From: Rhizobacter sp. AJA081-3
GTDB lineage: Bacteria > Pseudomonadota > Gammaproteobacteria > Burkholderiales > Burkholderiaceae_C
Direction of reading: 5' to 3'
Length of the DNA: 64,000 bases
Assembly (NCBI RefSeq): GCF_017795745.1
Contig: NZ_CP059067.1
Location: 4,836,001-4,900,000, forward strand
Positions 57,776 through 64,000 of this stretch are shown piece by piece. Every line of letters starts with the position of its first letter. The stretch's first letter is position 1. Position numbers and translations under genes: made by a program. Under the pieces are notes generated by a model, which worked only from the letters and a program-made list of their open reading frames with translations, searched no databases and was not told the origin of the DNA.

Positions 57776-58453
57776 TCAGGGTTCGGTCGGCCGTGCGCGC
57801 GGCGTGAAGACGGCGCGCTGCCGGCCCTTCAGCTCGACGACGCGGGCCAGGTTGTCGTACTCCATGCCCTCGGCGCGCACCTCGGTGCCGCCGCGCCGCA
57901 CCACCACCGGCAGGTGCGAGCGCACCCGCTCGGTGTTCAGAAAGGCGTGCAGGAACTCGCTGCGGAACTCCATCGTCTCCTGCGCGGTCGGCGCTTCGCG
58001 CACCACCTGCGCCGAGCCGAACAGTTGCAGCTCGCTGCCGTCGCCGTTGGACAACGCGCGCAGCGCCGACGCCCGCGTCACGCGGCCCGCAATGTCGACG
58101 GCGCGGATGCGCGGGTTCTCGATCTCCAGCGTGTCGGTGTCCGGGTAGTGGCGCAACTCGACACCTTCGATCTGCACGCGCATGCGGCCGTCGGCGGAAA
58201 AGCGCTGGACGGTGAAGTTCTGCATCGTGTAGTCGGGCTCATGGCGTGGCGGCGCCACGGCGCGCTGGGTCTCGGGCTGGGGCGTCACGTTCACCAGCCA
58301 CCAGGTGCCGAGCGCGAGCGTGCTCATCAGCAGCACCGGCAGGTAGGCGGTGAGCGCCTCCAGCAGGCGCAGGTGCCAGGGCAGGCGCAACCGGCGCCGG
58401 TCGCTCGCCGGGGCCGGCGCGAGCACCGCGAGATCGTCCAGCGTCTCGTTCAC
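57776..58453 (-). CDS. lptC: LPS export protein LptC
   Basis: GTG at 58453 starts a 225-residue protein, with a GTGA overlap with the kdsC stop. One N-terminal transmembrane helix (LTAYLPVLLMSTLALGTWWL) is followed by a periplasmic beta-jellyroll with DYTMQNFTVQRFSADGRMRV and EGVELRHYPDTDTLEIENPR, matching the LptC family. It links LptB2FG to LptA in lipopolysaccharide transport. Unusually, lptA and lptB do not follow; an SDR gene does. Confidence 0.88.
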   Translation of the reverse strand: MNETLDDLAVLAPAPASDRRRLRLPWHLRLLEALTAYLPVLLMSTLALGTWWLVNVTPQPETQRAVAPPRHEPDYTMQNFTVQRFSADGRMRVQIEGVELRHYPDTDTLEIENPRIRAVDIAGRVTRASALRALSNGDGSELQLFGSAQVVREAPTAQETMEFRSEFLHAFLNTERVRSHLPVVVRRGGTEVRAEGMEYDNLARVVELKGRQRAVFTPRARPTEP

Positions 58454-59031
58454 GAGCCGCCGCCGTCCAGCGTGGTCAGATGCCCCTGCAGCAGATCGAC
58501 GTAGCGGCCGGCCGCGGTGAGCAGCAGGTCGCAGCACTCGCGCGCCGCGCCGTGGCCGCCGTGCGCGTGCGTGACGTGGTCGGCGATGGCACGCACCTCG
58601 GCGTGCGCGGCGGCCGGTGCGCAGGCGAAGGCGGCGCGGGTCATCAGCGGCAGGTCGGGCCAGTCGTCGCCCATTGCGGCGACGGCGTCCCAGCCCACGC
58701 CCAGGCGCGCGAGCAGCGGCGTGGCAGCGGCCAGCTTGTCGGCCGCGCCGTACACGGCCTGCGCGATGCCCAGGTCGGCCACGCGCCGCCGCACCGCCGG
58801 CGAGTCGCGCCCGGTGATCACCACCGGCACGATGCCGCCCTGCGCGAGCAGCTTCAGGCCGTGGCCGTCGAGCGTGCTGAAGGCCTTGAAGGCCTCGCCC
58901 TGCTCGCCGATGTAGATGCGCCCGTCGGTGAGCACGCCGTCGACATCGAAGATCGCGACACGCACACCCTGCGCGGCGAGCAGCAGCTCGGGCGCGAAGC
59001 GCAGGACGGGTTCGACGACGGGGCGCGGCAT
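58450..59031 (-). CDS. kdsC: 3-deoxy-D-manno-octulosonate 8-phosphate phosphatase KdsC
   Basis: This 193-residue HAD protein has the nucleophile motif VAIFDVDGVLTDGRIY (D29, D31), motif II VVITGRDSPAVRRR, and the late acidic motif MGDDWPDLPLM. The lack of a cap domain and the length are those of KdsC. It removes phosphate from KDO-8-phosphate in KDO synthesis for LPS. Its stop overlaps the lptC start by 4 bases. It is divergent from the antiporter gene with a 66-base gap. Confidence 0.92.
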   Translation of the reverse strand: MPRPVVEPVLRFAPELLLAAQGVRVAIFDVDGVLTDGRIYIGEQGEAFKAFSTLDGHGLKLLAQGGIVPVVITGRDSPAVRRRVADLGIAQAVYGAADKLAAATPLLARLGVGWDAVAAMGDDWPDLPLMTRAAFACAPAAAHAEVRAIADHVTHAHGGHGAARECCDLLLTAAGRYVDLLQGHLTTLDGGGS

Positions 59032-59097
59032 GGCCGCCGCAGTCTAGCCGAGCCTCGCGCGTCCAGTAGGATCGGACCATCCCCACCGACCGCATCC

Positions 59098-61098
59098 ATG
59101 GCCTCGACGCTCGAACTCGTGCTGCTCTACCTGGTGGCCGCGGTGACCGGCGTCGTCGCCTGCCGTCTGGCCAAGCTGCCGCCGATGCTCGGCTACCTGG
59201 TGGTCGGCGTGCTGATCGGGCCCAATGCCACAGCGCTGGCCAAGGACTCGGCCGGCGTGCAGTACCTGGCCGAGTTCGGCGTCGTGTTCCTGATGTTCGT
59301 GATCGGGCTGGAGTTCAACCTGCCCAAGCTCAAGAGCATGCGCAAGCTGGTCTTCGGGCTGGGGCTTGCACAGGTGGTGCTGACCATCGTCGGCTCGGTG
59401 CTCGGCCACTACTTTCTCGTGTGGGTCTACTCGTTCACGGCGCGGCCCTGGGAGCTGTCGTGGCAGGGCGCCATCGTGCTCGGCGGTGCGATGGCCATGT
59501 CGAGCACGGCCATCGTCGTCAAGCTGATGTCCGATCGGCTCGAGCTCGAGAGCGAGCACGGCCGCCGCGTGATGGGCGTGCTGCTGTTCCAGGATCTGGC
59601 CGTGGTGCCGCTGCTGGTGCTCATCCCGGCCCTGGATTCGACCGGCAAGGACATGGCCGTCTCGCTCGGCTGGGCCGCTCTCAAGGCCGGCGTGCTGCTG
59701 ACGCTGCTGCTGGTCGGCGGGCAGCGCGTGATGCGCTGGTGGCTCACTCTGGTGGCCAGGCGCAAGAGCGAGGAGCTGTTCATCCTCAACCTGCTGCTCG
59801 TCACGCTGGGCCTGGCCTGGCTGACCGAGCACTTCGGGCTGTCGCTCGCCCTGGGCGCTTTCGTCGCCGGCATGCTGGTGGCAGAGACCGAATACAAGCA
59901 CCAGGTGGAAACCGACATCCGGCCCTTCCACGACGTGCTGCTCGGCCTGTTCTTCATCACCATCGGCATGAAGCTCGACTGGCGGCCGGTGCTCGCCGAG
60001 TGGCCGCTGGTGCTGCTGCTCACCATGGGGCCGGTGGTGGCCAAGTTCGTGCTGGTCGCCGCGCTGGCCCGCATTTTCGGTGCGGCACCGGGCACCGCGC
60101 TGCGCACCGGCCTCTACCTGGCGCAGGCCGGAGAATTCGGCTTCGTGCTGCTGACACTCGGTGCGGCCAACCAGCTGATCGACCCGCAATGGCTCAGCCC
60201 GGTGCTGGCCAGCATGGTGCTGTCGATGATGGCCACGCCGGTGCTGGTGCTGTACAGCAACCGCATCGTCATGAAGCTGTCGGCCAGCGACTGGCTGATG
60301 CAGTCGGTGGCGATGACGACCATCGCCAAGCGCTCGATCAACGCCGAGGCGCACGTGATCATCGCCGGCTACGGCCGCAGCGGCCAGAACCTGGCGCGCA
60401 TCCTCGAGGGCGAGCACATTCCCTACATGGCGCTGGACCTCGACCCCGATCGCGTGCGCCAGGCCGCTGCCGCCGGCCAGAGCGTGGTGTTCGGCGACGC
60501 CGCCAGGCTGCAGAGCCTGATGGCGGCCGGCCTGGCGCGTGCCAGCGCGGTGGTGGTCAGCTACCAGGACACCGCCTCGGCGCTGAAGATCCTTCGCCTG
60601 GTGCAGGAACATGCACCGAAGGTGCCGGTGATCGTGCGCACCATCGATGACTCCGAGATGGAGAAGCTGCGCGCCGCCGGCGCGACCGAGGTGGTGCCCG
60701 AGGCGATCGAGGGTTCGCTGATGCTGGCCAGCCATGCGCTCGCGCTCGTCGGCGTGCCGATGCGGCGCGTGATCCGCGTCGTGCAGGACCAGCGCGACGC
60801 GCGTTACGGCCTGCTGCGCGGCTACTTCCACGGCGCCGACGACGACACCGCCGATGACCTGCACACGGCGCGCCTGCACAGCATCACGCTGCCGGTGGCC
60901 GCCGCCAGTGTCGGTCGCACCCTGGCCGACCAGGCGCTGCATGCCATCGGCGTCACGGTGGTGTCGGTGCGGCGCGCCTCCGGCGCGGTCAGCAAGCCCG
61001 ACGAGGCCATGGTGCTCGGAGCGGGCGACACCCTGGTGCTGTCGGGGCTGCCCGAGCCGCTGGCGCTGGCCGAGGGCAAACTGCTGGGCCGCACCTAG
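59098..61098 (+). CDS. CPA2 monovalent cation:proton antiporter (KefB/KefC-like)
   Basis: From ATG 59098 the protein has 666 residues. The N-terminal 400 residues hold about 12 helices of a Na/H exchanger fold: LPPMLGYLVVGVLIGPNATA, EFGVVFLMFVIGLEFNLPKL and LLFQDLAVVPLLVLIPAL. A RCK/TrkA-N domain follows (HVIIAGYGRSGQNLARILEG), then a TrkA-C domain (SITLPVAAASVGRTLADQAL). It probably moves potassium against protons under RCK control. TAGGAT at about 59066 may be its -10 box. Confidence 0.92.
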   Translation: MASTLELVLLYLVAAVTGVVACRLAKLPPMLGYLVVGVLIGPNATALAKDSAGVQYLAEFGVVFLMFVIGLEFNLPKLKSMRKLVFGLGLAQVVLTIVGSVLGHYFLVWVYSFTARPWELSWQGAIVLGGAMAMSSTAIVVKLMSDRLELESEHGRRVMGVLLFQDLAVVPLLVLIPALDSTGKDMAVSLGWAALKAGVLLTLLLVGGQRVMRWWLTLVARRKSEELFILNLLLVTLGLAWLTEHFGLSLALGAFVAGMLVAETEYKHQVETDIRPFHDVLLGLFFITIGMKLDWRPVLAEWPLVLLLTMGPVVAKFVLVAALARIFGAAPGTALRTGLYLAQAGEFGFVLLTLGAANQLIDPQWLSPVLASMVLSMMATPVLVLYSNRIVMKLSASDWLMQSVAMTTIAKRSINAEAHVIIAGYGRSGQNLARILEGEHIPYMALDLDPDRVRQAAAAGQSVVFGDAARLQSLMAAGLARASAVVVSYQDTASALKILRLVQEHAPKVPVIVRTIDDSEMEKLRAAGATEVVPEAIEGSLMLASHALALVGVPMRRVIRVVQDQRDARYGLLRGYFHGADDDTADDLHTARLHSITLPVAAASVGRTLADQALHAIGVTVVSVRRASGAVSKPDEAMVLGAGDTLVLSGLPEPLALAEGKLLGRT

Positions 61099-61111
61099 GA
61101 GCCTTGTCACC

Positions 61112-61690
61112 ATGAAGCGCCGCGTTGTTCTGGCCGGGCTCGGCCTGCCCTGGCTCGGCCTGCCGTCGGTCGACAGGGCCGAGGCCGCACCGGCCGTCGA
61201 TGCGGCAGCGGCACTGCGCCGCGGCGGCGTCGCCGTGCTGCTGCGCCACGCCGCCACCGAGCCAGGCATCGGCGACCCGCCGGGCTTTCGCCTGGACGAC
61301 TGCGCGACGCAGCGCCAGCTCAGCGAGCAGGGCCGTGCCCAGTCGCAGCGCATCGGCGCCTGGTTCAGCGCGCGCAGCCTGGTGCCAGCCGAGGTGCGCT
61401 CCAGCGCCTGGTGCCGCTGCCTCGATACCGCCACGCTCGCCTTCGGCCGCGGGCGGGCCTGGGCGCCCTTGAATTCGTTCTTCGGCGACCGCTCGGTCGA
61501 GCCAGGCCAGAGTGCCGAGCTGCGCGCAGCGCTGGGCAAGCTGCCTGCGCAGGGATTCGAGGTGTGGGTGACGCACCAGGTCAACATCTCGGCGCTGACC
61601 GGCGTGAGCCCGGGCATGGGCGAGGCCGTCGTGGTTCGCCTGTCAGGCGGGAAGGTCCACAATCTGGCGCGCATCCGCTTCGAAGACTGA
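61112..61690 (+). CDS. Histidine phosphatase superfamily protein (exported)
   Basis: From ATG 61112 the protein has 192 residues, with AGGAG about 11 bases upstream. A signal-like N-terminus (MKRRVVLAGLGLPWLGLPSV) suggests export. The catalytic motif is AVLLRHAATEPG (RHA, residues near 43-45), and the second His is in VWVTHQVNISALTG. Extra Cys residues (CATQRQ, WCRCLD) may form disulfides, consistent with a periplasmic site. The phosphoester substrate is unknown. It lies 13 bases after the antiporter gene and 3 before apt. Confidence 0.87.
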   Translation: MKRRVVLAGLGLPWLGLPSVDRAEAAPAVDAAAALRRGGVAVLLRHAATEPGIGDPPGFRLDDCATQRQLSEQGRAQSQRIGAWFSARSLVPAEVRSSAWCRCLDTATLAFGRGRAWAPLNSFFGDRSVEPGQSAELRAALGKLPAQGFEVWVTHQVNISALTGVSPGMGEAVVVRLSGGKVHNLARIRFED

Positions 61691-61693
61691 GCC

Positions 61694-62257
61694 GTGGCCC
61701 ACGACGACCTCCCCGAGCAGACCCCCGCCGACTACATCAAGAGCCACATCCGCACCGTGCCCGACTGGCCGGCGCCGGGCGTGCAGTTCCGCGACATCAC
61801 GCCGCTGCTGTCGAACCCGCGGGTGTTCCGCGTGCTGATCGACCAGTTCGTGCACCGCTACTTCGACCTGCGCCCGACAAAGATCGCCGGGCTCGACGCG
61901 CGCGGCTTCATCATCGGCTCGGTGCTCGCCTACGAGCTGAACGTCGGCTTCGTGCCGATCCGTAAGAAGGGCAAGCTGCCCTTCACGACGGTCGAGGAAA
62001 CCTACGAGCTGGAATACGGCTCGGCCACGGTGGAGATCCACACCGACGCGGTCGGCCCGGGCGACCGCGTGCTGCTGATCGACGACCTGATCGCCACCGG
62101 CGGCACGATGATGGCCGGCATGCGGCTGCTCGAGCGGCTGGGTGCCACGGTGATCGAAGGGGCGGCGATCGTCGATCTGCCGGAACTGCATGGCTCCGAC
62201 AAGCTGCGCGCCGCCGGGCTGCGGCTGCACACCCTGGTGTCATTCGAGGGGCACTGA
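61694..62257 (+). CDS. apt: Adenine phosphoribosyltransferase
   Basis: GTG at 61694 starts a 187-residue protein. The type I PRTase PRPP loop is [17 protein letters not shown]. Apt-specific elements are the early [19 protein letters not shown], the [17 protein letters not shown] block and the [20 protein letters not shown] hood. It salvages adenine to AMP in the cytoplasm. It is the last gene of a rightward run with the antiporter and phosphatase. Function is confident. Confidence 0.95.
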   Translation: MAHDDLPEQTPADYIKSHIRTVPDWPAPGVQFRDITPLLSNPRVFRVLIDQFVHRYFDLRPTKIAGLDARGFIIGSVLAYELNVGFVPIRKKGKLPFTTVEETYELEYGSATVEIHTDAVGPGDRVLLIDDLIATGGTMMAGMRLLERLGATVIEGAAIVDLPELHGSDKLRAAGLRLHTLVSFEGH

Positions 62258-62301
62258 ACTGCCGGCGGCTGCGCAACGGCACGGCGCCTCGCTGCGGCGC
62301 T

Positions 62302-62772
62302 TCAGCTGAACGGCGTCTGCTTGGCGAGGTTGGCGCGCATGCGCACGGCCATCACGTTGCCGGCGGCGCGCAGGATCTCCAGCACCAGCGCCGGCGAGCG
62401 TTGCGACAGCTCCTCGAGGCGCGGGCCGCGCAGTGCCCAGACCTCGCAGGCAGTCATGGCCTCGACATTGGCCATGCGCGGCCCGTCGTTGAACAGCCCC
62501 GGCTCGCCCACCACCGAGCCGGCGCGCAGGATGGCGATGCGGCTGCTGCCGGGCACACCGCCGGTGACGAACACCTGCAGCGAGCCTTGGGCAAGGAAGT
62601 ACATCGAGCGATCGGCGTCGCCCTGCTTGATCAGCAGATCGCCGGAGCGGATCTCGTGGCGCGTCAGGTACGGTGCGATGACTCGCCATTGATCCAGCGT
62701 CAGCCTGGCGCGGAAGGCGTCTTCCGCGTTGAGTGTCTGCATGGCCTGGACCAGCGGGGCGATGTCCATCAT
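62302..62772 (-). CDS. Cyclic-nucleotide-binding domain protein
   Basis: This 156-residue protein consists almost wholly of a cNMP-binding beta roll. Visible elements are SGDLLIKQGDADRSMYFLAQ, GSLQVFVTGG and GSVVGEPGLFNDGPRMANVE, the last corresponding to the phosphate-binding cassette. There is no HTH, so it is not a DNA-binding Crp protein. It may act as a stand-alone sensor or partner subunit. It converges with apt. The 141 bases to mnmE hold nothing recognisable. Confidence 0.85.
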   Translation of the reverse strand: MMDIAPLVQAMQTLNAEDAFRARLTLDQWRVIAPYLTRHEIRSGDLLIKQGDADRSMYFLAQGSLQVFVTGGVPGSSRIAILRAGSVVGEPGLFNDGPRMANVEAMTACEVWALRGPRLEELSQRSPALVLEILRAAGNVMAVRMRANLAKQTPFS

Positions 62773-62913
62773 CTTCCTTGTCGTGGGTGTCCGCGAAGCG
62801 GCGCTTTGTGGTCGATTATCGGCCGCGCACTGCGCACACTCAACCCGCAGTCAAGCGTTTGATGCTCCGACTGTCGACGCAGCGCCGCCGCCTGTCGGCC
62901 GGACCGCGCCGGT

Positions 62914-64000
62914 TTACTTCCCGATACAGAAGCGGCCGAAGATCTCGCCGAGCAGGTCGTCGGCCGTGAAGGCCCCTGTGATCTCGCCGAGCGCGTCGTG
63001 CGCCAGGCGCAGCTCTTCCGCCAGCAGGTCCAGCGCACCGTCGCGTTGTGCCGCCAGCGCCTGCGCGCGTTCGAGGTGCTCGCGCGTGCGGCGCAGCGCC
63101 TGCACGTGGCGCGTGCGTGCGATGAACACGCCCTCGGGTTGCGCGTGCCAGCCGGCCAGTTGCAGCAGCCGCTCGCGCAGAGCTTCCAGCCCCTGGCCGC
63201 TGCGCGCCGAGATGACCAGCGCATCGCCCTGCGGCGCGGCACTCGAGGCATCGGCCTTGTTGAACACCTCGACCAGACGCCCCGATGTGGCCAGGCCCTG
63301 CGGCCAGCGCTGGGCGATGCGCGCGTCGCCTGCGTCGTAGCCCGCTTCGCCCTGCCGCGTGAGATCGCGCAGAAACACCACCGCGTCCGCGCCCGCGATC
63401 TCGGCCCAGCTGCGCGCGATGCCGATGCGCTCGACTTCGTCGGCCGATTCGTCCGGGTCGCGCAGGCCGGCCGTGTCGATCACGTGCACCGGCACGCCAT
63501 GGATCTGGATGGTCTCGCTGACCTTGTCGCGCGTGGTGCCGGGGATCGGCGTGACGATCGCGAGTTCTGCACCGGCCAGCGCGTTGAGCAGCGAACTCTT
63601 GCCCACGTTCGGCTGGCCCGCCAGCACCACCTTGATGCCTTCGCGCAGCAGCGCGCCGCTGCGGGCGCGGTCGAGCACGGCATCGAGCGCGGCGCAGACC
63701 CGGTCGAGCCGGCCGCGGGCATCAGCCTTCTCGAGGAAGTCGATCTCCTCTTCGGGGAAGTCCAGCGTCGCTTCGACCAGCATGCGCAGCTCGACGAGGC
63801 GTTCGCGCAGCAGGTTGACTTGCTTCGAGAACTCGCCGCTGAGCGATCGGCCGGCCGAACGCGCGGCCGACTCGGTGCTGGCTTCGATGAGATCGCTCAC
63901 CGCTTCGGCCTGCGCCAGGTCGAGCTTGCCGTTGAGGAAAGCGCGCTCGGTGAATTCTCCAGGCCCGGCCAGACGAAGCCCACGCAGCCGGGTGCGGCCC
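62914..64000 (-). CDS. mnmE: tRNA modification GTPase MnmE (5' part cut by window)
   Basis: The frame runs open to the window edge; the codons beyond 63900 read [20 protein letters not shown], a conserved MnmE N-terminal segment, so the true start lies outside. The G domain has P-loop [16 protein letters not shown], switch motif [16 protein letters not shown] and FNKAD (NKxD). The C-terminal helical domain ends in the essential FCIGK motif. With MnmG it makes 5-carboxymethylaminomethyluridine at tRNA wobble positions. The formyl-THF-binding N-terminal domain is mostly missing from the window. Confidence 0.95.
   Translation of the reverse strand, partial: GRTRLRGLRLAGPGEFTERAFLNGKLDLAQAEAVSDLIEASTESAARSAGRSLSGEFSKQVNLLRERLVELRMLVEATLDFPEEEIDFLEKADARGRLDRVCAALDAVLDRARSGALLREGIKVVLAGQPNVGKSSLLNALAGAELAIVTPIPGTTRDKVSETIQIHGVPVHVIDTAGLRDPDESADEVERIGIARSWAEIAGADAVVFLRDLTRQGEAGYDAGDARIAQRWPQGLATSGRLVEVFNKADASSAAPQGDALVISARSGQGLEALRERLLQLAGWHAQPEGVFIARTRHVQALRRTREHLERAQALAAQRDGALDLLAEELRLAHDALGEITGAFTADDLLGEIFGRFCIGK

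Noticed and set aside
59044-61674. An 876-residue open frame antisense to the Kef-type antiporter
   Set aside because: It is a mirror of high-GC codon bias. The translated product is His/Gln/Arg-rich without any domain, while the plus frame shows clear antiporter and RCK motifs.

Overview
The window is about 70% GC by eye. It is densely coded, with strong third-position GC bias and short intergenic gaps. The gene content points to a Gram-negative betaproteobacterium of the order Burkholderiales, probably from the Rubrivivax/Leptothrix/Roseateles/Methylibium side. Evidence includes a Bug/TctC solute receptor, zinc-ribbon thioredoxin TrxC, LptC and KdsC, AmpG, MnmE, a LamB-type porin and a glycine-rich RRM protein. 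The species cannot be named from the sequence. I see no rRNA, tRNA, insertion sequence, phage gene or CRISPR array. This looks like ordinary chromosome rather than an island.

Layout. 1-3.3 kb: a cut-off carboxylesterase, a P-loop kinase overlapping a metallo-hydrolase, then LuxR-type and Crp-type regulators. 3.3-8.3 kb (minus): a compact set of class III cyclase with TPR-like tail, PAP2/haloperoxidase-like protein with a Gly-Gly-Ala tract, and S8 protease. 8.4-12.4 kb (minus): ECF sigma, anti-sigma, AmpG, M48 protease. 12.4-13.5 kb: flavin reductase and trxC. 13.5-24.8 kb: a peptide-type ABC system. Three paralogous receptors and an acetoacetyl-CoA synthetase face away from two permeases and a double ATPase. 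24.8-25.5 kb: a canonical sigma-54 promoter, two small proteins and a terminator-like hairpin. 25.6-30 kb: Bug receptor, SulP transporter, acyl-CoA synthetase.

30-39.6 kb is the best-resolved system, a beta-glucoside or cello-oligosaccharide utilisation locus. It holds an outer-membrane porin, ABC receptor, two permeases, a MalK-type ATPase, a GH1 beta-glucosidase, a secreted GH5 endoglucanase and a LacI-family regulator. A 14-bp palindrome close to TGAAAACGTTTTCA recurs at the receptor promoter (three copies), the GH5/lacI divergent region, upstream of the porin and once inside the GH1 gene. The implied scheme is: GH5 cuts polymer, LamB admits oligomers, ABC imports them, GH1 releases glucose, and LacI represses the set until inducer arrives.

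39.6-64 kb holds mixed chromosomal genes. They are an HDOD protein, a TauE/SafE exporter, a two-component pair, an orphan sigma factor, a sugar dehydrogenase lipoprotein, a hydrolase, a His-rich unknown, a GGDEF-EAL protein and a GMC oxidoreductase. Next come MFS and MarC membrane proteins, a Gly-rich RNA-binding protein, a DUF5916-type barrel protein with a mini-ORF in its leader, and an SDR. The end of the window carries lptC-kdsC, a Kef-type antiporter, a histidine phosphatase, apt, a cyclic-nucleotide-binding protein and mnmE, which is cut off by the window edge.
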